Of a DNA stretch of 64,000 nt, positions 51,487-62,876 are shown one piece after another; within the stretch, counting starts at the first letter, position 1, and every line of letters starts with the position of its first letter. Under the pieces are notes generated by a model. The model was not told the origin of the DNA. It saw nothing but the letters and a program-made list of their open reading frames with translations, and searched no databases. Made by a program: the position numbers and the translations under genes. The stretch comes from Alitta virens (Eukaryota > Annelida > Polychaeta > Phyllodocida > Nereididae): positions 22,358,912 through 22,422,911 of the forward strand of contig OW028585.1 in NCBI GenBank assembly GCA_932294295.1, in the 5' to 3' direction.

Positions 51487-51672
51487 TGGGTGGTGGATGA
51501 TAAGGGCTTTACATCCTGTATTTCTGCACCAGTTGGGCTAATTAGGACTGACAGGGACCATGGCAATGAGATGAAGGATGAAACAGTCATCCAACTTAGG
51601 CTCGACCAGGAATTGAACCCGAGAACCAGTGGTTGGAAGCCCAGAGCGCTACTTTTGAGCTAGGCCCCGCCC
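51487..51672 (-). mobile_element. tRNA-derived SINE inside Gypsy
   Basis: Same SINE family, 186 bp, flanked by the perfect 14-bp duplication AATAGATCTGATGT (51473-51486 and 51673-51686). The B box has decayed (GGTTCAATTCC). It inserted in the gag/leader region after the Gypsy element itself arrived. Confidence 0.95.
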
Positions 51673-52066
51673 AATAGATCTGATGTAGATCTAGGGTGCC
51701 AGTAATTAGCAACGGAGTCATGCCTCCCTGAGTCCTGTCTGACTGAGAAAGGAGCCCAGGATGGTGACATAGAATTATTTATGCTGGGCAGGAGTCTAGC
51801 TGGAGTTTATGAAATAGGTCCCAACTGCCTTTGTCTTTCAGCATGATGCAGTTCCCTGATCCCTTCATAGGAAGATCGTAATCCATAGCTCATTGAAGCA
51901 GGTCTTGCAGGAGTCCTCTGGAAATCTTCAGGCCTTTTCATAGTCTCTTGAGTTTCTATGCACATTAGAGCCTTCTGTAGGCTGGCCTACAGTCCTTGAT
52001 CTCAAGGTCATATAGGGGGTGCTCCCCAAATTTTGTGCAGAAGAAGCCATGTGGTGTCACTGACTA

Positions 52067-52252
52067 TGTGTACTGACAAAGTACAGTTCTGCTTTTACTG
52101 GTTTCTTGTACTGAGGAAGTACAAATTTGCACTGCCAAAGTGCAATATATCAAACAGTGGCTTCTGTAAACCAAGGCTGTACTGACAAAATACGAAACTT
52201 TCTATTGGTTTTCTACACTGAAAAGCACAGAATTGTACTGAAAAAGTACAAT
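52067..52252 (-). other. Hairpin series in the Gypsy leader
   Basis: Five copies of a 15-base dyad of form GTACT-n5-AGTAC lie at 52070-52084, 52108-52122, 52129-52143, 52179-52193 and 52235-52249. The third is GCACT..AGTGC, so both stem halves changed together. Stems extend to 6-8 bp in four copies; the fourth copy has mismatches. They lie just inside the 5' LTR and primer-binding site, in the untranslated leader of the element's RNA. Confidence 0.8.
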
Positions 52253-52329
52253 GTTAGCAGGTAGCTTCTTTCAACCAGCATTTTTTCTATCATAATCAGA
52301 GGCTAAGGTCCCACATCAGGCACCAAATC

Positions 52330-52793
52330 TGTAGTGGTTCTGGCTCTGCAATAGGCCTGTTGACCACAGTAAGTTGTTCCAGAGTCTAGCTCTGATATGA
52401 TAGAGAAGCAACTCAGTCATTGAGTTTTTACATTTATTACAACACGTCAAATATAACAGTACAGTGGTGCCCACTACAGCATGACCTATGCTTAAGCAGT
52501 CACTTGGCTGACTATAAGTTCAACTGAATGACCAGATAGATCTTCTCAGAGTATTATACAGGAGGCTGTATGACTCTGGTCAGTCTGGGGCCAAACAGAG
52601 GATCTTACACAGATAGCTGTATCACTCTAGACAGGTCTGGTCAAGAACCCCAGTAGGCAGAGGTATTTATGTCCCCCCCCCCTCTGCATAGTCATATGGC
52701 CACTGGTGACCTGACCAGGCTGACCAATGGAGAAGCCAGCAGGTGCTGCCCCATGGTAACAGGGAGCTCATTTGGCTGAAGGCACTCTCTACA
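52330..52793 (-). repeat. Gypsy 5' LTR
   Basis: 464 bp, partner of 45607-46024, with the same ends. A TATA-like CATAAATA on the minus strand follows a G run near 52665-52685. An AATAAA is on the minus strand near 52434. It contains about 65 bp not in the other LTR. Confidence 0.93.
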
Positions 52794-52797
52794 CCAG

Positions 52798-53840
52798 CAT
52801 CTACTTTGAAATTAATCAAGGCTTTGAAGTTCCCCATATTCTAGTTTGATTCCCCTGGCTCGGCAGCTTTCTTGAATAGGTAAGCCATCATCCCTGTGAC
52901 CTCTCTTTGTGCCACTCCTTGTTGTCCACATAACTCCAATGTCTTCACAATGGAAATTAGAAGATTCTTTCATCAATTTGAACTTTAATTTTGCCGGTTG
53001 GATTTTCATATGTCGGCTTGAATGCCTCAAGTTTGGTCATTGAAGATCCATGGTAGGCATGTGTTGAGTGTACCTTCATTTCTTGCATGGCATCTTTCCA
53101 CTTTTGGTATGGTTCAGAAATCCGTTCACGGGGACGTCGATGGGCTGTGTCAGGGAACAACACACAGGCAATGCAGTACAAGCCATCAAATTTTTCCAGC
53201 CACTCCATGCATGATCTATTCATGAGACCATTTTTTTGTACCTTTTGTCCTTGTCCTTTTTTGATGGAAATTTGAAAGAATTCTCTGGAATTCTGTTTTT
53301 GATGAGATGGTTTTTCAATTCATCACCGACACTTTTATCTGCATAGTTGCAAATATCTTTGAAGTTGTCTTCATCTGTTGCACCCGTTGTTGATGCCATA
53401 GCATTATCAGTGTTGGAGTCCTTCCCTGTTCCTCAATGACAGTTGTAGGCAGAGTATTGTCACCCTGTTTCATCCTTTTTGACAGACCATTGTCACATTG
53501 TTCACTGGTGCCGTGTCTTCATATGCCAGATCTTTCTTTCTGAAAGTGGGTTAGTTACGAAATTACCCTCATTTTCACAGCCTGCAACAATTGAGTGATT
53601 TATTTTAGAGGTCTGTGGATATAGTCCATTGATAATTATGTTTGACATAATTTTATCTTATCAAAATGAATTTTAGTAGAATTACATAGGTGAGATTCAT
53701 ATTAAACATCACAATGCAAATCACATCCAACTTGTCATCGCAAAAAGTGTAACAAGATATATAATCTAACAACTTACTTGTTCGAGATCGGTCTTGTTTT
53801 GAAAAAAAGCCTCTTTACTGTCTGTTGTTGAGATTTCCAT
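52798..53840 (-). pseudogene. hAT-like transposase (DUF4371), 5' part
   Basis: A likely first exon (53840-53778) encodes MEISTTDSKEAFFQNKTD and ends at donor GTAAGT. After an intron with acceptor TTGTTGCAG near 53587, frames include MASTTGATDEDNFKDI (53399 downwards), then CMEWLEKFDGLYCIACVLF (the TTF-type zinc-finger pattern: W..f.GlyC..Cvlf), a His-rich stretch with HSTHAYHG, GTKRGHRDDG (RGHrDdg, typical of this hAT group), and NFKALINFKVDAG, where the Gypsy target site lies. At least three frameshifts. Such proteins cut and join DNA at hAT element ends. Confidence 0.85.
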
Positions 53841-54082
53841 CGTGACAGAAGAAGAATATACCTAAAAAGAAATGTTAAGATATCATGCTTACCATTTTGG
53901 TCTGTGTAACAGAAGGACAAAAATTGAGCCCCATGTGTTCATGGCACGTTCCTTAATACATAATTAATATTATTCCAGCAGGCCTATATCAGTATGATCA
54001 CAACTCCATAGACTTCAAAGCTATATGTATCACATGATAATCAATGACATACTTACCTTATGACTGAGGTTTCAAAAAGTGT

Positions 54083-54268
54083 GGAGGTGGGTGGATTTAG
54101 GGCTTTACGTCCTGTATTGCTGCACCAGTTGGGCTAATTAGGACAGGCAGAGACCATGGCAATGAGACGAAGGAGGAAACAGCCATCCAACTTAGGCACG
54201 ACTGGGAATCGAACCCTGGACCCAGCGGTTGGAAGCCCAGAGCGCTACCTCTGAGCTAGGCCCCCGCC
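54083..54268 (-). mobile_element. tRNA-derived SINE
   Basis: 186-bp copy of the same family with a 13-bp target duplication, TTTCAAAAAGTGT (54070-54082) against TTTCAAAAGGTGT (54269-54281). The B box GGTTCGATTCC is intact. Confidence 0.94.
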
Positions 54269-54387
54269 TTTCAAAAGGTGTAAAAAGGTGTCAAGAATTA
54301 GATGACATCTCAGGCTCCAGACCTCACAAGTACACATTCCAGCCGCTTGGGTGTTGCAAACACACTCATACATGACCAAATGTGCCA

Positions 54388-54491
54388 CATGCGTTTTCCA
54401 TGAGAAGGATAAACGCATGGAAAACGCACTGTTTTTAGCTAATTATAACAAGGAAAAAACCATGCGTTTGTCCAAACGCATGGAAAACGCA
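54388..54491. repeat. AAACGCATGG inverted/direct repeat cluster
   Basis: AAACGCATGGAAAACGCA occurs at 54411-54428 and 54474-54491, with an inverted copy of its second part at 54390-54402. CCATGCGTTTG-TC-CAAACGCATGG (54460-54483) is an 11-bp perfect dyad. A further AAACGCATGGA lies near 54716. Confidence 0.85.
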
Positions 54492-55433
54492 AGTAGCACA
54501 ATTGGCCAGTGCCCAGTCAAAAACATCGACACATCGTAACAATTTAACTAATTGTTTATCAAGCAGTCTAGTCACTCAAAACATTGCAACCAGACTATGG
54601 ACATGTAAAACATGTAGATGATTGACAACTCAGTTCAGTGCATCTAAATCAAAATTATACATTACATGTTGTAACCCATGTAAAAAATCAACAGAAGCAA
54701 CAAATACATGTGCATAAACGCATGGAGACAGAGTCAATGTCTTGATGGTCAAATCCAGCCACGATTTCATGAAAGGTTATTAAGAATGATGAAAAATGTC
54801 ATGTGACAGACTTTCTGAGTCCAATGCAGCTGAGGCAATAATAATATTTTCCTAAGATGGGAAAATTTAAAAGAACACGGTTGTAATTCAATGAAATATA
54901 AGGCTATTGTGTCCCACGCCTAAGAAGGTGTAAAAAAGGTTGTACTAAGCACAAGGTTAAATTTGAAAGGGTTGGAAGAAAACCACACCTCTATAATTTT
55001 CAGGTAAGAAATGCAGGTAAACTGTCAAGCCAAGTGCAGACACCTGCCGGAATTTTTCAGATATTTGTATACTGTAATGGTTCTTGTTTGCATAATGGTT
55101 CTGGTTTGCATTGACCAATGTTTGAGGTTCCAGGGACCACTGGTCGTACAGGTTACAGCAAACCAATACTTTTTGGCCACATTTTTATTGAAATTCACAG
55201 ATCGAACAAATTGATCTTTTCACCTCGACATGTTAAAGATATGTTGACATTAAATGAAATATACAACTATCTTTACAGACTAAGAGTATAGTCGGGATAT
55301 TACGGGTCCGTTCACCCTGTGCCATTTCATTAGTACGGATCATCAATCATGAAAGGTTATAATTTCAAAGATTTCAATTATGTGTCCAAATATTGCATTG
55401 TACTGCGATTATATTTGTTCATAGCTAATCACT

Positions 55434-55520
55434 GAGAAAATATTTATTGAATCACTGGCAGTCAAGAGGAACAATTAACAAAGGAGTTTCCCCTTTATTG
55501 AGAGCTATAAAATGGAATGA
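55434..55520. repeat. Direct repeat, copy 1
   Basis: About 86 bp, including GAATCACTGGCAGTC and TTTATTGAGAGCTATAAAAT, repeated at 56937-57023 with moderate divergence. Probably the borders of a dispersed element or an old duplication. Confidence 0.75.
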
Positions 55521-55831
55521 ACACTATTGGTTAGGAGTAAAGATTTAGCTTTATTTGATACACTGAAGAAACGATGTTTCATTAAAGCAGAGGGTATTGT
55601 CTCTGATGAAAGTAGGCTTTCATTGAAGACAACCAGAGGGCGCATGTGCAGCATAAGGAGGCAAGGCATCACAGGAGAATCTGAAAAAGAGAATTCAGTA
55701 AATGAAGTTAAATTAATACGGAGTAAATTACATATTTTATTCTTTTTAAAGTTTGAAATCAACAATGCAAAAGAATGCAGTATGTAATTTACTCTACATT
55801 AATGCATTAAAACAATTTTGTTTATTTAACT

Positions 55832-56420
55832 TGGGTCTTTATGAGGAGTTGCCAATGTATACGATGGAAACTCCCCATTAAGACCACTCTAATTTGCAAT
55901 TAATTCCAATTGTTTTCTCCTTTGAGGATATATTTACAATGCAATGTGCCATTTATTCAATATTAAATCTGGTCTTAATGTAGGTTCCTTTGTATACATT
56001 GGCAACTCATCATAAAGACCACTCTACTTATTCTTCCAATGGTAAGTTTGCCTCCCTATTAAGCACCGTTAGAGTGGTTTATTATGAGATGCAAGTGTAT
56101 ACAATGAACCTGGAAATCACAAGATTTGAGGAAGAGAAATATTTTGATGTGTAGTAAATTGCATATGGCATTTCTTTGGCGAAGTTCCATCCTGCATTGG
56201 CCATTTCAAAGTTTACATGAAATAATACAAATACTCCAAATTTTAAAAAAAATCATAAAATGTGGTCTTTATGTGGAGTTGCCAATGTATACAATGGAAT
56301 CTCACCATTAAGACCACTCAAGGTGAAAACAATTGCAATTGATTATTACAATGCAATATATGTCATTTATTCCATATTAAATCTGGTCTTAATGGAGGTT
56401 ACTCTGTACACATTGCCTAA
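55832..56420. repeat. 56-bp palindromic units, four or five copies
   Basis: A near-perfect dyad centred on GTATAC and bounded by GTGGTCTT/AAGACCAC is found at 55832-55887, 55969-56022 (opposite orientation) and 56262-56317. Diverged or partial copies are near 56070-56105 and 56383-56420. GAGTTGCCAATGTATAC and its inverse recur in each. No coding potential. Confidence 0.85.
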
Positions 56421-56788
56421 AAGGGAGGTGAACAATTTGCAATTGAAATTATACAGTTTGGGATAAAAAAAAAATCTACTTTCTGTGAGAATAGTCTTTA
56501 TTATAGTTGGCAGTTGTGACATCATCACCATTGTCTAGTGATTGTGACATCATCAGTGTTGAAAGACATATAGTTTTTTTTTTCTAGCCACAGTCCATGC
56601 AAGCTAAGGGGTTTGACAAACATCTGAAAACTGACAAACATCTGAAAACTGAAAAAGAGCTTTGTGTATAATATATATAAATCGTTTTTTTAATTGAATA
56701 GTTGTTTTTTGTGATTAAGCAAAAAGCACAGTAAAAAAATCCTAGGCCTAAATTTACAATGAAACAATTATTCACTGGTCACTTCCGG

Positions 56789-56882
56789 CACTAGAAAATT
56801 ATATTTGACCCTCAGGAGTGATAGTTGGCACTATTATAGAGCCAACTATCACTCCCTCAGGTAAAATAAAAATTTACTAGTG
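56789..56882. repeat. 94-bp hairpin element
   Basis: A 94-bp inverted repeat starting CACTAG and ending CTAGTG. The inner stem is a perfect 15 bp (GGAGTGATAGTTGGC / GCCAACTATCACTCC) around an 11-base loop; the outer stem is AT-rich with a few mismatches. It fits a very short MITE or a transcribed hairpin. Confidence 0.9.
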
Positions 56883-56936
56883 CCCTCGCATCGGTCCATA
56901 TTAGTATAATAGGGTTTACTAACATATTCAAATTTT

Positions 56937-57023
56937 GATAAAATATTTATGGAATCACTGGCAGTCTTGAGGAAAAATTAACAAAGTGTTTCCCTAACTT
57001 TATTGAGAGCTATAAAATGGAAT
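56937..57023. repeat. Direct repeat, copy 2
   Basis: Partner of 55434-55520. Confidence 0.75.
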
Positions 57024-57059
57024 GCATAACATAATATAACAAGTGCATATGTGTGAGGA

Positions 57060-57640
57060 GTGCCATACTTTCCATTCATTGGAGACATGATGCTCAGGTT
57101 GAATGCTGGCTTTAAAATGTTTCCAATCCAAAAGCTTCCATAGACCATATCAGCTCTTGAAAGTTCTGCAAATGAAATGTAGGAAATTAAGTTTTATGAT
57201 TGAGACACTACACTGCAATTTTGTCATTAAGCAATGCCAGGCAAAAATCACGTCGCAAGTTCAGAGAATGATAAGCTGCTAAAGAATATATTGAAATGTC
57301 GGCATTATAGGGAGGTGAAACTACTATCGAGAGAATACAGTCAATTATAAATATTGTAGATGTCCTCAGTCAAATTTTTACACCAACATAATCCAATTTT
57401 GGTACTTACATGATACATCAAGTCGGTGATGAGTTCCATACTCTCCATTCATTGGCAACATGGTCTATCGAAGCATTTGGAACCAGGGGAACATTTAAGT
57501 CAGCATTCAACCTGGGCATCTTATCAGTTCACAGTTCTGCAAGGAAAGTAGGAAATTAGGTATTATAATTAAGACACTACACTGCAATTTGTCATTCAGC
57601 AATGCCAGGCAAAATCAAGTCACAAATTGCAAAAAATCAT
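57060..57640. repeat. ~360-bp tandem duplication
   Basis: 57070-57260 and 57435-57620 share TCCATTCATTGG, CATGGTC-type words, AGTTCTGCAA..GTAGGAAATTA, GACACTACACTGCAATTT and GCAATGCCAGGCAAAA in the same order, with substitutions and gaps. No reading frame is conserved between them. Confidence 0.85.
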
Positions 57641-58080
57641 GCATTACTAAATATTAATTGGAAAATTAAGCAATGCATGACAGACGTGATAATGCATGTC
57701 AATGCAGAACTAAGCTAGGTCGCCACGTCAAGGCCTGCAGTTTTGACCTAGTCCTAACTACACCTAAAGCCGTGAGATGCCACAGCTATCTAACACCACA
57801 AGCCAAAAGTGGTTTTCATTTGGCCAGAAAGTCTGGTTAGTTGAACTAAAGACCGTGCTACAACGGTATCTAATTCAACAGCCTATTTTGAAATTGCTGG
57901 CGAAGTTAAAGAGAGTAGGACCAATTAATTTTTACCACTATATAAAGTTAGGAGTGTTATCGGCCTTAGAGTGCCTAAGTGCTTATGCCAAAAGGTGTTT
58001 AAGAATTTTGTTTTGCATTATAATAAGCTTACTTAAAATTACTATAAAAGATAAATATAGATAGGATGGGGCTCTACACA
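57641..58080. other. Unassigned DNA
   Basis: A 95-codon plus-strand ORF (57777-58064) has no recognisable domain, and its composition does not stand out. I see nothing else here. Confidence 0.4.
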
Positions 58081-58085
58081 ATTTT

Positions 58086-58182
58086 GAGTCCGGGTGAAGA
58101 TCTTGCAGTCCGTGTGAAGATCTTGCAGTCCGTGTGAAGATCTTGCAGTCCGTGTGAAGATCTTGTAGTCCATGTGAAGTAA
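58086..58182. repeat. 20-bp minisatellite
   Basis: GTGAAGATCTTGCAGTCCGT repeats about four and a half times, with small changes in the first and last units. Confidence 0.95.
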
Positions 58183-58229
58183 TATTTCTACTTTATATGT
58201 TTCCCTTATCCCTTTACCGACTAGTAGTG

Positions 58230-58360
58230 ATAAGCCTAATTGGCCCGTGAGATATAACCTCGATGAGCCAATGTCAGCCCGAAACCCTGGCTCAGGCGCC
58301 AGACCAACATTGTCATGCTCCACCGAGCCCCCACAGACCAACTAACTGGTCCCCAGAGAA
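58230..58360. repeat. Diverged piece of the 1.8-kb unit
   Basis: GTCAGCCCGAAAC, CTCAGGCGCCAGACCA and CATGCTCCACCGAG match 58975-59030 of the large tandem unit in the same order, so an older copy lies outside the array. Confidence 0.75.
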
Positions 58361-58693
58361 GGAAATATCAACATATTCAGCCATTACGTAAAAGCGAAGC
58401 CGCGCAGAACCCGGCTAAATCTGATAATTACCTCCCCAGTTACCCTATGCCAAACCCAACCGGCCCCGTGAGAACAAGATGGATCAGCGTGTCGTGTACC
58501 CAGCACATTCCGCGGCTCCGGCAGGAGGGTCAGACTACTATCTCCGTCGAGCCCCACGTGGTCCTTTACTAAGTCTAAATGGTCCCCTTTGAACAGGACA
58601 GATCAGTCAAAGTTAGCCAGACACTGAAGAGCCACCCAATGCCTGATTAAAATCGATTTTTCCAGCAAGCTCGCCAGTTTCCCTATTCCGTAT

Positions 58694-58772
58694 CTCGAAG
58701 TCCGCGTGTAGTCCCGTATCTCGAAGTCCGCGTGTAGTCCCGTATCTCGAAGTCCACGTGAAGTCCGGTCCG
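58694..58772. repeat. 26-bp minisatellite at the array edge
   Basis: CCGTATCTCGAAGTCCGCGTGTAGTC type units, three in a row; the last reads CCACGTGAAGTC. The same motif, with fewer copies, begins each large unit (60461, 62282). Confidence 0.93.
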
Positions 58773-59314
58773 CCTAAGCCTGGGGAAAAAAATAAAATAA
58801 AGAAGAATTATTCATGACAACAACAAACATAACGCACAGCAACATACATAAAAACAGATTCGAAAACTAGCCTATATCAAATATTCTAAAATCAAGACTA
58901 AATAAATTTATTTTCTATTTTACCCACTTGTACTAATGCTAATGCGCCCAAGAGAACAAAACAGAACAGCCAAGTCAGCCCGAAACTCCGGCCCAAGCTC
59001 CAGACCAAAATGGACATGCTCCACCGAGGCCTCAAGAGAACCTATTCCTATATAAATACATACCCACTTACACATCCCACTTACCCAATATCAAAAATAT
59101 AAGAAACCCAAAATATAAGGTACACCCCTTGCGCTATCCTCCTTGTCCTCCTGATGCCGTCGTAGTCCGTGGTCCTCCTGACAATAAAACAAAGAACATA
59201 ATTAAGCTACAGTAGCTTCGCCAAAAAATATCACGATAATCTTGAATGTCAGAATTATAGCCATTCAAAAATGGGGTTTCAGAAAAAAATCACAATCTGA
59301 AAAAGAAACTAATA

Positions 59315-59637
59315 GCATCTATCCATCAGTATCCATCTATCTATAAGTATCTATCCATCTATCTAAAAGTATCTATCCATCTATCTAAAGTATCTATCCG
59401 TCTATCTATATAAGTATCCGTCTATCTATAAGTATCTATAAATCTATAAGTATCTATAAATCTATATAAGTATCTATCTATCTATAAGTATCTATCTATA
59501 TCTATATATCTATAAGTATCCATCTATCTATAAGTATCTATCTATAAGTATCTATCTATAGGGATCTATCTATAAGTATCCATCTATAAGTATCTATCTA
59601 TAATTATCTGTCTATCTAACTATCTATAGAATAACTT
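59315..59637. repeat. CTAT-rich microsatellite, unit 1
   Basis: Interrupted repeats of TATCTATCTATAAG and ATCTATCCATCTATCTAAA, about 320 bp. Confidence 0.95.
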
Positions 59638-61054
59638 TATTATAACCTGTAAAGGTAACTTGTGGCTTGCATAAATATAATGTGCATGAATAAAATGTTT
59701 ATCAGACATGTAGTTTCTAAGAAAATGTAGTACAAAATCTAGAAAAAACTGTCTGATAAAGATTTTATTCCTGGTACTAATGGTATCCACATTATACAAC
59801 TTATTTATGAAATTGTAGCTTTCCGCAAGAAAGGGTGTTTTTGTAATAGCCATTCAAAAATGGGGTTTCAGAAAAAAATCACAAAATGAAAAAGAAACTT
59901 CAAGCACATACAATATTACGGAATTTCAACCTGTACCTCTCAAAGTTCGTCTAACAAGAGTAATTGTACTAAATCTAAAGCATGTCCAATTGGAGGTCAC
60001 AAGTTCAAAAACTGAATTTCATACGACATTGCCAAAACGAGTGCAAAAAAAGCCGAAACCTTGACTTTTGTCGTTTTGGCTACAAAAAGTATAGGAAATA
60101 CTGATCTAAAATGTTGCACACTTCCTATATAATGTAGCTTTGCCTCAGATATTTTTAAGACAAATTCGAGATGACCAGCATAGATGGGAAAATTTTCAGA
60201 AATTGTTGAATTGACATGGAATGACTATTCAGATTGAAGCTTATTTTTCACTACAGCAAATATAAGAAATGCAAATAACCGCGATATCACGGAAATACTA
60301 TAGGGTCATTCCGTGTCAAATCATCCAGATTTTGCAAAATTTTCCAGGTGTATCTACAAAATCTGTCGAAAAACCAATATAATAAAAAACTAGGCTTTAT
60401 TTAATAAGCCATAGCTTCAAGACTAATCTTGATATGGTGCTGCAACTTTCAGTCTTACCCTCGAAGTCCGCGTGTAGTCCCGTATCTCGAAGTCCACGTG
60501 AAGTCCGGTCCGCCTAAGCCTGGGGAAAAAAATAAAATAAAGAAGAATTATTCATGACAACAACAAACATAACGCACAGCAACATACATAAAAACAGATT
60601 CGAAAACTAGCCTATATCAAATATTCTAAAATCAAGACTAAATAAATTTATTTTCTATTTTACCCACTTGTACTAATGCTAATGCGCCCAAGAGAACAAA
60701 ACAGAACAGCCAAGTCAGCCCGAAACTCCGGCCCAAGCTCCAGACCAAAATGGACATGCTCCACCGAGGCCTCAAGAGAACCTATTCCTATATAAATACA
60801 TACCCACTTACACATCCCACTTACCCAATATCCAAAATATAAGAAACCCAAAATATAAGGTACACCCCTTGCGCTATCCTCCTTGTCCTCCTGATGCCGT
60901 CGTAGTCCGTGGTCCTCCTGACAATAAAACAAAGAACATAATTAAGCTACAGTAGCTTCGCCAAAAAATATCACGATAATCTTGAATGTCAGAATTATAG
61001 CCATTCAAAAATGGGGTTTCAGAAAAAAATCACAATCTGAAAAAGAAACTAATA

Positions 61055-61457
61055 GCATCTATCCATCAGTATCCATCTATCTATAAGTATCTATCCATCT
61101 ATCTAAAAGTATCTATCCGTCTATCTAAAAGTATCTATCCATCTATCTAAAAGTATCTATCCATCTATCTAAAAGTATCTATCCGTCTATCTAAAGTATC
61201 TATCCGTCTATCTATATAAGTATCCGTCTTTCTATAAGTATCTATAAATCTATAAGTATCTATAAATCTATATAAGTATCTATCTATCTATAAGTATCTA
61301 TCTATATCTATATATCTATAAGTATCCATCTATCTATAAGTATCTATCTATAAGTATCTATCTATAGGGATCTATCTATAAGTATCCATCTATAAGTATC
61401 TATCTATAAGTATCTATCTATAATTATCTGTCTATCTAACTATCTATAGAATAACTT
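61055..61457. repeat. CTAT-rich microsatellite, unit 2
   Basis: Same block, about 80 bp longer, because of extra AAGTATCTATCCATCTATCT-like units. Confidence 0.95.
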
Positions 61458-62876
61458 TATTATAACCTGTAAAGGTAACTTGTGGCTTGCATAAATATAA
61501 TGTGCATGAATAAAATGTTTATCAGACATGTAGTTTCTAAGAAAATGTAGTACAAAATCTAGAAAAAACTGTCTGATAAAGATTTTATTCCTGGTACTAA
61601 TGGTATCCACATTATACAACTTATTTATGAAATTGTAGCTTTCCACAAGAAAGGGTGTTTTTGTAATAGCCATTCAAAAATGGGGTTTCAGAAAAAAAAT
61701 CACAAAATGAAAAAGAAACTTCAAGCACATACAATATTACGGAATTTCAACCTGTACCTCTCAAAGTTCGTCTAACAAGAGTAATTGTACTAAATCTAAA
61801 GCATGTCCAATTGGAGGTCACAAGTTCAAAAACTGAATTTCATACGACATTGCCAAAACGAGTGCAAAAAAAGCCGAAACCTTGACTTTTGTCGTTTTGG
61901 CTACAAAAAGTATAGGAAATACTGATCTAAAATGTTGCACACTTCCTATATAATGTAGCTTTGCCTCAGATATTTTTAAGACAAATTCGAGATGACCAGC
62001 ATAGATGGGAAAATTTTCAGAAATTGTTGAATTGACATGGAATGACTATTCAGATTGAAGCTTATTTTTCACTACAGCAAATATAAGAAATGCAAATAAC
62101 CGCGATATCACGGAAATACTATAGGGTCATTCCGTGTCAAATCATCCAGACTTTGGAAAATTTTCCAGGTGTATCTACAAAATCTGTCGAAAAACCAATA
62201 TAATAAAAAACTAGGCTTTATTTAATAAGCCATAGCTTCAAGACTAATCTTGATATGGTGCTGCAACTTTCAGTCTTACCCTAGAAGTCCGTGTGTAGTC
62301 CCGTATCTCGAAGTCCACGTGAAGTCCGGTCCGCCTAAGCCTGGGGAAAAAAATAAAATAAAGAAGAATTATTCATGACAACAACAAACATAACGCACAG
62401 CAACATACATAAAAACAGATTCGAAAACTAGCCTATATCAAATATTCTAAAATCAAGACTAAATAAATTTATTTTCTATTTTACCCACTTGTACTAATGC
62501 TAATGCGCCCAAGAGAACAAAACAGAACAGCCAAGTCAGCCCGAAACTCCGGCCCAAGCTCCAGACCAAAATGGACATGCTCCACCGAGGCCTCAAGAGA
62601 ACCTATTCCTATATAAATACATACCCACTTACACATCCCACTTACCCAATATCCAAAATATAAGAAACCCAAAATATAAGGTACACCCCTTGCGCTATCC
62701 TCCTTGTCCTCCTGATGCCGTCGTAGTCCGTGGTCCTCCTGACAATAAAACAAAGAACATAATTAAGCTACAGTAGCTTCGCCAAAAAATATCACGATAA
62801 TCTTGAATGTCAGAATTATAGCCATTCAAAAATGGGGTTTCAGAAAAAAATCACAATCTGAAAAAGAAACTAATAG

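Larger units (their letters stand above)
45607..52793 (-). mobile_element. Ty3/Gypsy LTR retrotransposon, internally deleted
   Basis: LTRs at 45607-46024 and 52330-52793 (TG..CA on both strands) are flanked by the 4-bp duplication CCAG (45603-45606 and 52794-52797). The flanking hAT codons become contiguous and in frame if the element and one CCAG are ignored. Next to the 5' LTR the minus strand reads TGGTGCCTGATGTGGGA, a plausible tRNA primer-binding site; next to the 3' LTR is AAGGTGGGAG, a polypurine tract. Minus-strand order is leader, gag, protease, RT, RNase H; the integrase is not recognisable. All genes are disrupted. Confidence 0.94.

Noticed and set aside
55527..55787. 86-codon ORF and its antisense ORF
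   Set aside because: Both strands are open over the same stretch, which suggests chance; no recognisable motif, start context or neighbours.
58086..58182. CRISPR-like regular short repeats
   Set aside because: Units of 20 bp are adjacent with no unique spacers, in an animal genome; they form a simple minisatellite. The same applies to 42667-42766 and 58694-58772.
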